Below, one piece after another: positions 1-8,344 of a DNA stretch of 64,000 nt. Position 1 is the first letter of the stretch. Each line of letters opens with the position of its first letter. A program made the translations under genes and the position numbers. Below the pieces are notes generated by a model, which saw only the letters and a program-made list of their open reading frames with translations, did no database searches and was not told where the DNA came from. This DNA is from Actinoplanes utahensis (GTDB lineage: Bacteria > Actinomycetota > Actinomycetes > Mycobacteriales > Micromonosporaceae). The stretch is taken from assembly GCF_016862455.1 (NCBI RefSeq), contig NZ_BOMZ01000109.1, positions 38,985-102,984 of the forward strand, written 5' to 3'.

Positions 1-1
1 C

Positions 2-547
2 GCGCTGGCCAGCCTGCTGCCCGCCACGCTGTACGGGGAGGGCCTGCGCCGCGCCTTCGCCTCGCTGAGCCGTCCCGGCGAGAAGATGGTCGGCTGGCGT
101 GGGCGGCTGCTCTGGCTGCCGGTGCTGGCCGCCGCGCCGGCCCTGCTGCTGGCCCTGTTCCTGGCACTGCCCACCACCAGCGGTCTGTGGCTGCGCGGCG
201 GCTGGTGGGCGGCGCTGGGTGTGGTGCTGTCGTTCCTGGCCACCTGGCTGGTGCTGACGCCCGTGGTGATCTGGGTGTTCCGGTACGTCGCGCCGGGCCG
301 CCCGGTCTGGCCGGCGACCGTGCTGATCGGCTCCTTCACGGCCGCGAACCTGGCCGGTTTCCTGCACGGGTTCGTGCTGTTCTGCTCGCTGCCGCTGGAC
401 CTGGGCCTGCCGTTCGGCGGGTTCACCGAGATCGGCGGGGTGGTGGCGGTCGGCCTGTGGCTCTACCTCTTCCACGTGGTGCTGCTGGCCGGTTTCGCGG
501 CGACGCACGCTGTCTCGCCGAACGAGGATGTCGTAGCCCAGGGGTAG
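2..547 (+). CDS. YihY/BrkB-family membrane protein, C-terminal part
   Basis: The reading frame is already open at the window edge, so only the last 181 residues are seen and the true start lies outside. They begin with LPATLYGEGLRRAF, a segment I associate with the YihY/virulence factor BrkB family, and continue through about four hydrophobic membrane segments with a W-V-LTP motif and a short polar tail. Family members are polytopic inner-membrane proteins of unsettled function; the old name ribonuclease BN is a misnomer. The next gene follows after 11 bp on the same strand, so the two may be co-transcribed. Family call fairly sure, function unknown. Confidence 0.75.
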   Translation, partial: ALASLLPATLYGEGLRRAFASLSRPGEKMVGWRGRLLWLPVLAAAPALLLALFLALPTTSGLWLRGGWWAALGVVLSFLATWLVLTPVVIWVFRYVAPGRPVWPATVLIGSFTAANLAGFLHGFVLFCSLPLDLGLPFGGFTEIGGVVAVGLWLYLFHVVLLAGFAATHAVSPNEDVVAQG

Positions 548-558
548 CCTCCGGAGCC

Positions 559-2112
559 ATGACCTCCATCCCGGACCGTGCCGATGTGGTGATCATCGGG
601 GCCGGTCACAACGCGCTCGTCTCCGCGATCCTGCTCGCCCGCGCCGGGCTCGACGTCGTGGTGCTGGAGGCGGCGCCGGTGCTCGGCGGCGCCACCCGCA
701 CCGAGCGGCCGTTCGCCGAGGCGCCGGGTCTGGGCCAGTCCACCGGGTCCTATCTGCTCGGCCTGATGCCACCGGAGCTGCTGCGGACCCTGGACGTGCG
801 GATTCCGACGCTGCGCCGCGACCCGCACTACTTCCTGCCGGGCATCGGGCCCGGCTCGGCGTACCTGTTGTTCGGCGCCGACGGCGACGCCAACCGCCGC
901 CAGCTGTCGGACCGGGACGCCGCCGCCGACGAGGCCCTGGCCTGCGAGATCGGCGCGCTGCGGGCCGATCTCGCGCCGTCCTGGCTGGAGGAGCCGCTGC
1001 CGGTGGAGGAGATCGCCGAGCGTCACATCCGGCCGGCGTTGCAGAGCACCTTCCTCGATCTGGTGCGGGGGTCGGTCGCCGGCTATCTGGGCCGGTTCGG
1101 GTTCAAAAGTGAGCTGCTCGTCGCGATGTATGCGGTCACCGACGGCCTGTCCGGGCTGAACGCGGGTCCCGATGATCCGGGCACCGGGCACAACTTCCTG
1201 GTGCACAACATGTGCCGGCTGCCCGGGTCGGACGGGACCTGGCTGATCGCCGAGGGCGGCATGGGCACGGTGGCCCGGGTCTTCGCCGGGGCGGCACGGG
1301 CGGCGGGAGCGCGCCTGTTCACCGATGCCCGGGTCACCGCGGTGACGGTGGACGGCGGGGCCGCCAGTGGTGTGGTGCTGGCCGACGGCCGGGCGGTGGC
1401 GGCGAGTGTCGTCCTGGGCGGCTGCGACCCGTACCGGTTGATGGATCTCGTCCCGGCCGGGTCCCTGCCCGCCGCGCTGACCCAGCGGATGGCCGCGGTC
1501 AAGCGGCCCGGCACCACCCTCAAGGTCAATCTGGCGCTGCGGGGCCTGCCCCGGTTCCCCTGTCTGCCCGAGGGCGCGCCGTCACCCTTCGGCTCGACCA
1601 TCCACCTGCTGCCGGGCGACGCGTCGCCGATGGCCAATCTGCGGCGGATGTGGGCCGACGTGCAGGCGGGCGTGCTGCCCGCCGAGCCCACCATCGAGTG
1701 GTACCTGCACACCACCGTCGACCCGTCGCTTCGCGACGAGGCCGGACACCATTCCTCGGCGTTGTTCGTGCAGTCGGTCCCCTTCGAGCCGGCGGGCTCG
1801 TCGTGGGATCACGAGCTCTCGGGGTACGTGGACGCGCTGCTCGCCCTCTGCGACAGGTACGCGCCCGGCACCTCGGACCTGGTCGCCGGCGTGTTCCCGC
1901 TCACCCCACCGGGGATCGAGCGGCACTTCGGGATCACCGGCGGGCACATCCACCACGTCGACAACACCGTCGCCTTCGATCAGCGGATGCCCTATTTCAC
2001 CGGCCTCGACGGGCTCTACCACGGCTCGGCCGGGGCACACCCGGCCGGCAGCGTGATCGGGGCGGCGGGCCACAACGCGGCCCGCCGCATCCTGCGTGAC
2101 CTGGCGCTCTAG
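559..2112 (+). CDS. FAD-dependent oxidoreductase, phytoene dehydrogenase-like
   Basis: 517-residue flavoprotein. Residues 9-17 form the Rossmann dinucleotide motif VVIIGAGHN, followed by the ADP-ribose-binding acidic end of beta-2 (VVLEA) and LGGATRTE, as in the phytoene desaturase/carotenoid isomerase and amine oxidase superfamily. The C-terminus carries the second FAD contact region (GLYHGSAGAHPAGSVIGAAG). Members desaturate, isomerise or oxidise lipophilic substrates; no carotenoid genes are nearby, so the substrate is open. The frame is open further upstream, but the ATG chosen directly precedes the FAD motif and follows the previous stop by 11 bp. The stop codon overlaps the convergent next gene's stop. 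Confidence 0.85.
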   Translation: MTSIPDRADVVIIGAGHNALVSAILLARAGLDVVVLEAAPVLGGATRTERPFAEAPGLGQSTGSYLLGLMPPELLRTLDVRIPTLRRDPHYFLPGIGPGSAYLLFGADGDANRRQLSDRDAAADEALACEIGALRADLAPSWLEEPLPVEEIAERHIRPALQSTFLDLVRGSVAGYLGRFGFKSELLVAMYAVTDGLSGLNAGPDDPGTGHNFLVHNMCRLPGSDGTWLIAEGGMGTVARVFAGAARAAGARLFTDARVTAVTVDGGAASGVVLADGRAVAASVVLGGCDPYRLMDLVPAGSLPAALTQRMAAVKRPGTTLKVNLALRGLPRFPCLPEGAPSPFGSTIHLLPGDASPMANLRRMWADVQAGVLPAEPTIEWYLHTTVDPSLRDEAGHHSSALFVQSVPFEPAGSSWDHELSGYVDALLALCDRYAPGTSDLVAGVFPLTPPGIERHFGITGGHIHHVDNTVAFDQRMPYFTGLDGLYHGSAGAHPAGSVIGAAGHNAARRILRDLAL

Positions 2113-3659
2113 GCTTTCTTGCTGGCCCGGATCTTGTGGCCGACGCCGGTCAGGCAGCGGCCGCTGGGCAGGTCGAACTTCCAGCCGTGCAGCTGGCAGG
2201 TCAGCACGTTGCCCTCGACGAAGCCGAACCGGGACAGGTCGGCCTTCAGGTGCGGGCAGCGCCGCTGCACGGTCCAGTCGCCGAATTCGATGTCCTCGGC
2301 GTCGACGGCCTTCTCGTGCTCGTCGTACCAGCCCTCGGCGTACTGCAGGCGCTCCTCGGAGAGGCACTTGAAGAAGGCGTAGACGAACTCGTTGTACTGC
2401 CCGATCCGGGCCGCGGAGAAGCGGCAGGACAGGAACAGCGAGTTCACCCAGTCGCCCTCGTCGATGAAGATGAGGTGCTCGATCAGCTCGCGCTGGGTGC
2501 GGAAGCGGTAGCGGACCTTCTCGTCGGCGTACGCCCGGACCTGCTTGCCGGGGAAGTCCACCACGATCGACTCGATCTCGTCGCCGTCGTAGGACACCAG
2601 GTCGAACCGGACCGGACCGCCGACGCCCTTGGCCAGGTAGATCGACTCCTCGAGCAGCGGCTCGATCCGCTTCTTCAGCTCGCCGAGCACGTCGATCTCC
2701 GGGTGCCGCCAGGACGCCTTCTCCGCCTCGATGATGCCGCGCTTGCGCTCGCGCATCTCCTCGAGGTGCGCCTTCTTGTTCGCGAAGAACTCGTCGACGG
2801 GCACCGGGTGGGTCGTGGTCTGCTTCGTGCCGCCGTCGGTCAGCTCGGTGACGCTGCCGGGCAGCTGGACGACCGCGTTGGTGCCGCCGACCTTCGCGTA
2901 CTCGGTCAGGAACACCGACTGGTCGGGGAAGATGTTGCCCTCGTCACCGTGGATGTCGTTGAACTGCCACAGCTCGTCGTCGAGGAAGCACGGCGGGCCG
3001 GCGATCGGGAAGACGAAGTCCGCCTTCAGGTCGTCGATGTAACGCCAGGTGCGGTCGAACTGCCGCTCCCGCTTCTGCTTGCCGAACGCCGTCTTCGCGT
3101 TCTCCGGCAGCTCGTAGACCATCGGGTACCAGATCGCGCCGGAGAACTGCAGCATGTGCGCGTGCACGTGGCCCAGCTCGTTGAACCGCGACAGGTCGGC
3201 GGGACGGGCGTCGTTCTGGTTCAGGACGCGGATGCCGTCGTGCTCCACCCACAGCGACGAGTCACCGATCGGGCCGTCGGTCGGGCTGATCAGCGCCTGG
3301 ATCATCACCTTGAGGCCGCCGTCGAGCTCGTGCACCTCGTCCGACTTCGTCCGGTAGAAGCTGGAGAAGCCCAGCGCCCGCAGCTCGTCCTCGAGTTGGC
3401 TGGTCGGGTACTCCGGCAGGAGCACGGTGGCCTTCTTGTTGATGAACCTCTTCAGGTGCTCCGCGTCGAAGTGGTCCCGGTGCAGGTGGGAGACGTAGAG
3501 GTAGTCGACGTCACCCAGGGTCTCCCAGTCCAGCAGCGAGTTGTCCGGGAACGGGAACCACGAGGCGAAGTACGCCGGGTTCACCCACGGATCGCACAGA
3601 ATGCTGCCCGCGGCGGTGTCGATCCGCATGCTCGCATGGCCGGTGCCAGTGATCCGCAC
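2109..3659 (-). CDS. Metallo-beta-lactamase fold protein with C-terminal Rieske domain
   Basis: 516 residues joining two metal-binding modules. The N-terminal half is a metallo-beta-lactamase fold with the metal motif HLHRDH (residues 58-63) and a preceding DPW element typical of UlaG-like enzymes. The last 50 residues are a Rieske [2Fe-2S] domain with C468-x-H470 and C488-x2-H491 (CPH ... CQLHGW). The combination recalls the CMP-sialic-acid hydroxylase (CMAH) superfamily, although CMAH has its Rieske domain at the N-terminus. It is probably a cytosolic oxygenase or hydrolase with unknown substrate. Start is GTG, with AGGAG seven bases upstream. It is transcribed divergently from the following small membrane gene. 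Confidence 0.8.
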   Translation of the reverse strand: MRITGTGHASMRIDTAAGSILCDPWVNPAYFASWFPFPDNSLLDWETLGDVDYLYVSHLHRDHFDAEHLKRFINKKATVLLPEYPTSQLEDELRALGFSSFYRTKSDEVHELDGGLKVMIQALISPTDGPIGDSSLWVEHDGIRVLNQNDARPADLSRFNELGHVHAHMLQFSGAIWYPMVYELPENAKTAFGKQKRERQFDRTWRYIDDLKADFVFPIAGPPCFLDDELWQFNDIHGDEGNIFPDQSVFLTEYAKVGGTNAVVQLPGSVTELTDGGTKQTTTHPVPVDEFFANKKAHLEEMRERKRGIIEAEKASWRHPEIDVLGELKKRIEPLLEESIYLAKGVGGPVRFDLVSYDGDEIESIVVDFPGKQVRAYADEKVRYRFRTQRELIEHLIFIDEGDWVNSLFLSCRFSAARIGQYNEFVYAFFKCLSEERLQYAEGWYDEHEKAVDAEDIEFGDWTVQRRCPHLKADLSRFGFVEGNVLTCQLHGWKFDLPSGRCLTGVGHKIRASKKA

Positions 3660-3779
3660 TTGTCGCTCCTCTGCTTGCGGCTTCTTGACCGCCTCGAAAG
3701 TACAGCCGGGTTGGTGCGGTTCGCCCAGCGACCCCGTGACAGACTATTTCCGATTCAACATCGACTAGGAGGTTGCGAC

Positions 3780-4019
3780 GTGGCTGCGGAAGAACACCAC
3801 GAGGAGGTCTACGCGCCCGACCAGCTCAAGCCCGGCAACCGCAAGCGGGCTCAGAAGGGCGCGATCATCTCCGCCGCGATCATGCTGCTCTTCTTCTGGG
3901 GCAACCAGCAGGGCAACACCGAGAAGGTCTGGCTCGTGGTGATCGCGATCGGCCTGGTCGCCGTCGTCATCGGCGACATCGTGCTGCGCCGCAGCGGTCT
4001 GCGCCCCAACGACCAGTGA
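3780..4019 (+). CDS. Small two-helix membrane protein (DUF2631-like)
   Basis: 79 residues from a GTG start with a strong GGAGG ribosome binding site seven bases upstream. A charged N-terminal region of about 30 residues rich in Glu/His and Lys/Arg is followed by two hydrophobic segments separated by a short loop (NQQGNTEK) and a basic C-terminal tail. Size, topology and the position near rlmN/cdsA fit the actinobacterial DUF2631 family, often found between the cdsA/rlmN and dxr/rseP genes; I assign this from memory of the family, not from a search. Function unknown. A strong hairpin follows the stop. Confidence 0.65.
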   Translation: MAAEEHHEEVYAPDQLKPGNRKRAQKGAIISAAIMLLFFWGNQQGNTEKVWLVVIAIGLVAVVIGDIVLRRSGLRPNDQ

Positions 4020-4026
4020 TTTCGTT

Positions 4027-4059
4027 CAGGGCGGCCCGCTGTGACAGCGGGCCGCCCTG
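4027..4059. terminator. Bidirectional terminator hairpin
   Basis: A perfect 15-bp inverted repeat (CAGGGCGGCCCGCTG) around a TGA loop sits between two convergent genes, 7 bases after one stop and 6 before the other. There is no long T-run, as is common in actinobacteria. It likely serves both genes. Confidence 0.85.
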
Positions 4060-4065
4060 TCTGTC

Positions 4066-5337
4066 TCACCTGCGCCGCAGGAGGATGTCCTTCACCTCGC
4101 GCAGCGCGGCATCGACCTCGGCCTCGAAATAGCCGTTCGGCACCAGGCCGAACTGCAGCATGTCGAGATCGTTCTCGTTCACCGGCATCGGGCCGCGCCC
4201 GGTCATCGCCTGCAGGATGCCCTCGAACAGCCGGTCCACCTGGGACGGGTCGTAACCACTGCCGAACCGGCGCGGCTGGAACGTGCGCCGCAACTGGTCG
4301 ACCCGGTAGAGCTCACCACCCGGCTCACCCAGCGGCGGGCCGAGCTGAGGCTGCTGCGGGCCGCCGTAACCGCCGCCGCCGTAGGGCGGGCCGCTCATCG
4401 GCGCGCCCGGCATCGGCGAACCGGGCATCGCCATCGGGGAACCCTGCATCGGAGCGCCCGGCATCTGGCCGTACCCGCCACGGGGATCCCGGTCCGGCAT
4501 CCGGATCTCGGCGGTCATGTCGGTCTTGCCGTGCCGGCCCGGCTCGAAGCCGTCGAAGCCGCCCTGGTCGTAACCGCCCTGGTCGTAACCGGGCGGGTCG
4601 TAACCCGGCGGCGGGCCGGGACGCTGCGGCGGCTGCTGCTGACCGTAACCGGTGGGCTCGTCGTAGCGCCCGTACTGATCCGAGGCCGGCGGCAACTGCT
4701 GCTGGGGCTGGCGCTGCGGCATCTGGGGCGGCATCGTGATCCGCTCGGTCGGCGGCGAGGCCGTCCGGGCCGCCGGGTTCATCTGCGGGGCGCCGGGCGG
4801 CTGCATCGGCTGGCCGGGGAAGCCCTGCGGCTGCATCGGCTGCTGGCCGGGGAAACCACCCTGGCCCTGGCCGGGGAAGCCCTGCGGCTGGCCGGGATAA
4901 CCCTGGGGCTGCGGGGGCTGGCCGCCGGGGCCACGGTCGAAGCCACCCCGGTCGAAGCCGCCGGGACCGCCGGGGCCGGGACCACCGGGGCCGGGGCCCA
5001 TCGCGGGCGGGCCGGAGATGGAGCCGGTGGTGAGGCCGCTGCGCATCGAATCGCGCATCGGGTCGGTCGCCGGGCGGCCGCCGCGCTCCTCGAACTCGGC
5101 GAGCTGCCGCTCGACCCGGTCCAGGTGCAGGTCGACCTGCCACTCGTCGTATCCGCCGAACCGCACACGGAAGACGACGTCGTGCACCTCCTGCGCGCCG
5201 ACCGGCGGGCCGACCTGCTCCCCGGCCAGGGTCGCCTCGACCCGGTCCAGGAAGGCGTCGACCTCATCGACCTTGTAGCCACGCCGCAGCGCACGCCTTC
5301 GGAAACGCTGCCCCTGACTCGTCACAACGTCTCCCAC
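4066..5337 (-). CDS. DivIVA-like protein with long Pro/Gly/Gln-rich linker
   Basis: 423 residues. Two DivIVA-type helical segments lie at the N-terminus (around RGYKVDEVDAFLDRV and GYDEWQVDLHLDRVERQL). A third, around GSGYDPSQVDRLFE, lies near the C-terminus and is followed by an acidic FEAEVDAALREVKDIL helix. Between them are about 220 residues of low-complexity sequence rich in Gly, Pro, Gln and Met. The G-Y-x-x-x-x-V-D pattern is the hallmark of the DivIVA domain, used by polar growth and septum proteins for membrane targeting. A role in cell-shape or division scaffolding is inferred. It is not the canonical coiled-coil Wag31. The GTG six codons in is an alternative start. Confidence 0.7.
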   Translation of the reverse strand: MGDVVTSQGQRFRRRALRRGYKVDEVDAFLDRVEATLAGEQVGPPVGAQEVHDVVFRVRFGGYDEWQVDLHLDRVERQLAEFEERGGRPATDPMRDSMRSGLTTGSISGPPAMGPGPGGPGPGGPGGFDRGGFDRGPGGQPPQPQGYPGQPQGFPGQGQGGFPGQQPMQPQGFPGQPMQPPGAPQMNPAARTASPPTERITMPPQMPQRQPQQQLPPASDQYGRYDEPTGYGQQQPPQRPGPPPGYDPPGYDQGGYDQGGFDGFEPGRHGKTDMTAEIRMPDRDPRGGYGQMPGAPMQGSPMAMPGSPMPGAPMSGPPYGGGGYGGPQQPQLGPPLGEPGGELYRVDQLRRTFQPRRFGSGYDPSQVDRLFEGILQAMTGRGPMPVNENDLDMLQFGLVPNGYFEAEVDAALREVKDILLRRR

Positions 5338-5362
5338 TCCGCTCGCTGGGACCTACGCCCAG

Positions 5363-6556
5363 TCACTGTGCCACCTCCGCGTCGGCTGCGGCGCCCCCTG
5401 CGCTCGCGTCCGTCAGCTCACCCGCGGCCAACTGGCCGCACGCGCCGTCGATCTCCCGGCCCCGGGTGTCGCGAACGGTCGTCGAGACGCCGGACTCTCG
5501 CAGCCGGCGGACGAACTCACGTTCGACCGGTTTCGGGCTCGCATCCCACTTGCTACCCGGAGTCGGGTTCAACGGGATGAGATTCACATGGGCCAGCTTG
5601 CCGTTCAGAAGGCGGCCCAGCAGGTCGGCACGCCAGGGCTGATCGTTTACGTCCCTGATCAGGGCGTATTCGATGGAAACCCGACGGCCGGTCTGCGCCG
5701 CGTAATCGAACGCGGCGTCGAGCACCTCGGCCACCTTCCAACGCTGGTTGACGGGCACAAGCTCATCGCGCAGATCATCATCGGGGGCGTGCAGGGACAG
5801 CGCAAGAGTCACCGAGAGCTGTTCGGCGGTCAACCGGCGCATAGCGGGCACCAAACCCACCGTGGACACCGTGATGTGCCGTTGTGAGAGTCCCAGACCC
5901 TCCGGCGCGGGAGTGGTCAGGCGGCGCACCGCCTCGATCACCCGCGGATAGTTCGCCAGCGGCTCGCCCATCCCCATGAACACGACCCGGGACAGGCGCG
6001 GCGGCGAACCGGTGACGGCGCCGGACGCGGCCACCCCGGCGAGATAGACCACCTGGTCCACGATCTCCGCCACCGACAGGTTGCGGGTCAGGCCCTGCTG
6101 GCCGGTCGCACAGAACGGGCACGCCATGCCACATCCGGCCTGACTCGAGACGCACGCGGTCACCCGATCGGGATAACCCATCAGCACGCTCTCCACGAGC
6201 GCCCCGTCGTGCAGCTTCCACAGGGTCTTGCGGGTCGCGCCGTCGTCGCACGCCTGCTCCCGGATCGGGGTCAGCAGGGTGGGCAGCAGATCGGCGGCGA
6301 GCCGGTCCCGCGTGCCGGCCGGCAGGTCGGTCATCGCGGCGGCGTCCCGGACCAGACGGCCGAAATAGTGGGTGGAGAGCTGCTTGGCGCGGAAGGCGGG
6401 CTCGCCGAGGCTCGTCACCGCGCTCTGGCGGCCGGCGAGGTCCAGGTCGGCCAGATGGCGCGGGGGCATGCTGGGACGGCGGCGGGTTGTCGCGGGCCCG
6501 GATTGCAGGATGTCGGGCTGCTCGGGGCTGATCGGGATGACCGGAAGAATCGTCAT
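5363..6556 (-). CDS. rlmN: 23S rRNA (adenine2503-C2)/tRNA methyltransferase RlmN
   Basis: 397-residue radical-SAM enzyme that methylates C2 of A2503 in 23S rRNA and A37 of some tRNAs. The [4Fe-4S] motif is C142-x3-C146-x2-C149 (CGMACPFC). The GMGEPLANY element for SAM binding and a late conserved cysteine (GACGQL) that would be the methyl-carrying residue are present. The first ~30 residues precede the usual PPRHLADL start of the family; a GGAGAGG site before the chosen ATG supports the long form. It lies downstream of cdsA in the same direction, as in many actinobacteria. Confidence 0.95.
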   Translation of the reverse strand: MTILPVIPISPEQPDILQSGPATTRRRPSMPPRHLADLDLAGRQSAVTSLGEPAFRAKQLSTHYFGRLVRDAAAMTDLPAGTRDRLAADLLPTLLTPIREQACDDGATRKTLWKLHDGALVESVLMGYPDRVTACVSSQAGCGMACPFCATGQQGLTRNLSVAEIVDQVVYLAGVAASGAVTGSPPRLSRVVFMGMGEPLANYPRVIEAVRRLTTPAPEGLGLSQRHITVSTVGLVPAMRRLTAEQLSVTLALSLHAPDDDLRDELVPVNQRWKVAEVLDAAFDYAAQTGRRVSIEYALIRDVNDQPWRADLLGRLLNGKLAHVNLIPLNPTPGSKWDASPKPVEREFVRRLRESGVSTTVRDTRGREIDGACGQLAAGELTDASAGGAAADAEVAQ

Positions 6557-6599
6557 GGCCTCTCCAGTCTCCCACGTCCGCCGAGTCGGTCGCCCACAG

Positions 6600-7505
6600 C
6601 TAGCTCGGGGTGATGATCGAGAAGAAGAGGTACGCCGTGGGGATCGCGAACAGGATCGAGTCCAGCCGGTCCATCAGCCCCCCGTGGCCGGGCAGCAGAT
6701 TGCTCATGTCCTTGACCCCGAGGTCCCGCTTGAGCATCGACTCGGCCAGGTCGCCGAGCACCGCCACCACCGAGATGAGCGCGCCGAACAGCAGGCCCCA
6801 GTACACCGGCACGCCGACCATGAAGAACAGCAAAGCGGCGCTGCCGATCGCGGCCGCCGTCACCGAGCCGGCGAAACCCTCCCAGGACTTCTTCGGGCTG
6901 ATCTTCGGGGCCATCGCGTGCTTGCCGAGGAAGACGCCGGCCGCGTACCCGCCGGTGTCCGAGAGCACCACCGCGACCAGGGTGCCGATCACCAGCAGGT
7001 TGCCGTGCTCCATCTGCCGCACCAGCATGGCCGCGAAGCCGAGCAGGAACGGGCCGTAGACGGCGATCAGCACACTCGGCGTGAAGTCGCGGCGCACCGC
7101 GGCGACACCGTCGGCGAGACGCCACAGGGCGGCCGCGCCGATCGTCACGATCAGGCCGAGGAACAGGGCGTCGGCGCCTTCGTACCAGGCCAGGCCGGTC
7201 ATCAGGACACTGCCGGCGATCAGCGGGATCAGCGGCGGGCGGGCGCCGGTGGTGGACAGCGCGCGCGCCATCTCCCAGGCGCCGACACCGGAGGCCGCGA
7301 CCAGGACGGCCAGCAGGGCGATCGGCTCGATCAGCAGCGCGGCCAGGAGGACCAGGCCGAGGCTGAGGCCGACCGCGATGGCGGCCGGAAGATTACGGCC
7401 GGCGCGGCCGCCGCCCTGCGGCGTGCGGCCCTTCCCGGCACGGCGGCGGCCCTTGCCACCGGTCCTGAGGTTCTCCTCCGGCTGAGGGTTACCGGGCTCG
7501 GTCAT
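6600..7505 (-). CDS. cdsA: Phosphatidate cytidylyltransferase (CDP-diacylglycerol synthase)
   Basis: 301-residue polytopic membrane enzyme making CDP-diacylglycerol from phosphatidic acid and CTP, the entry to bacterial phospholipid synthesis. A basic, Gly-rich cytosolic tail of about 50 residues precedes roughly eight hydrophobic segments. The family signature is seen near the C-terminus as SDTGGYAAG followed by KISPKKSWEG, including the conserved S-D metal-site residues. I prefer the ATG at 7505 (MTEPGN) over an in-frame start 17 codons upstream. It follows frr after a hairpin, so it may have its own promoter in the roughly 220-bp gap. Confidence 0.93.
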   Translation of the reverse strand: MTEPGNPQPEENLRTGGKGRRRAGKGRTPQGGGRAGRNLPAAIAVGLSLGLVLLAALLIEPIALLAVLVAASGVGAWEMARALSTTGARPPLIPLIAGSVLMTGLAWYEGADALFLGLIVTIGAAALWRLADGVAAVRRDFTPSVLIAVYGPFLLGFAAMLVRQMEHGNLLVIGTLVAVVLSDTGGYAAGVFLGKHAMAPKISPKKSWEGFAGSVTAAAIGSAALLFFMVGVPVYWGLLFGALISVVAVLGDLAESMLKRDLGVKDMSNLLPGHGGLMDRLDSILFAIPTAYLFFSIITPS

Positions 7506-7678
7506 CGATTCCGTTCCGGGGTACGCGGGCGGCGCCGCCGCTGGATGCAAAGACAATGCCGACCCCTACCTCATGCTCACAGAAACCGTGCAGAGCGTAC
7601 TGCAAACGTGACGTCTGAACAGCGGTCGAGGCGGCGCGCAATTCAACCACCCGTGACGGGGCACCGGCCGAACAGGCC

Positions 7679-7715
7679 GAAGCCCGGCACATTCCGGTGG
7701 GATGCGCCGGGCTTC
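7679..7715 (-). terminator. Hairpin downstream of frr
   Basis: A 10-bp inverted repeat (GAAGCCCGGC / GCCGGGCTTC) with a 17-base loop lies 10 bases beyond the frr stop on the minus strand. It probably ends the rpsB-tsf-pyrH-frr transcript. No T-run. Confidence 0.65.
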
Positions 7716-7724
7716 CTGCGATGT

Positions 7725-8282
7725 CTAGACCTCGAGCAGTTCGGCTTCCTTGTGCTTGAGGAGCTCGTCGACGACCGCGACGTAGCGGTGCGTCACGTCG
7801 TCGAGCTCCTTCTCCCCGCGCCGGCCGTCGTCCTCGCCGGTCTCGCCGTCCTTGACCAGCTTGTCGATCTGGTCCTTGGCCTTGCGGCGGACGTTGCGGA
7901 TGGCGACCCGGCTGTCCTCGGCCTTGCCGCGGGCGACCTTGATCATCTCGCGGCGGCGTTCCTCGGTCATCTGCGGAAGGTGGATGCGCAGCTGCGTACC
8001 CTCGTTGTTGGGGTTGACCCCCAGGTCCGAGTCACGGATCGCCCGCTCGATCGGGCCCAGCTGGGACGCGTCGTAGGGCTTGACGATGACCATGCGCGGC
8101 TCCGGGATGCCGACGGAGGCCATCTGCGTCACCGGGGTCGGCGCGCCGTAGTAGTCGACCAGGATCTTGGAGAACATCGCGGGAGTAGCCCGGCCGGTAC
8201 GGATGGCGGCGAACTCCTCCTTGGCGTGCTCGACCGCGCTCTCCATCTTCTCCTCGGCCTCGAAGAGGGTTTCCTCGATCAC
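7725..8282 (-). CDS. frr: Ribosome recycling factor
   Basis: 185 residues, exactly the usual size. The protein splits post-termination ribosomes with EF-G. The sequence shows the family's N-terminal helix (ETLFEAEEKMESAVEH), the conserved IRTGRATP element and the C-terminal helix with RNVRRKAKD. The start is a GTG with a perfect AGGAGG ribosome binding site 12 bases upstream; the frame is open further 5' but that extension is not family-like. It follows pyrH closely, the standard bacterial pairing. Confidence 0.96.
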   Translation of the reverse strand: MIEETLFEAEEKMESAVEHAKEEFAAIRTGRATPAMFSKILVDYYGAPTPVTQMASVGIPEPRMVIVKPYDASQLGPIERAIRDSDLGVNPNNEGTQLRIHLPQMTEERRREMIKVARGKAEDSRVAIRNVRRKAKDQIDKLVKDGETGEDDGRRGEKELDDVTHRYVAVVDELLKHKEAELLEV

Positions 8283-8344
8283 CGGCTCTTCTCGCCTCCT
8301 TGCTGTCTTCGGTGGTGCGGGATGCTGCGGGAATCGAAAAGCTC

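Noticed and set aside
187..558. 5' extension of the flavoprotein gene
   Set aside because: It overlaps the BrkB-like membrane gene out of frame and lacks protein character; the FAD motif begins just after the ATG at 559.
2136..3779. Long plus-strand frame antisense to the metallo-beta-lactamase/Rieske gene
   Set aside because: Only its last 79 codons, after the GTG at 3780, look like a protein and have a ribosome binding site.
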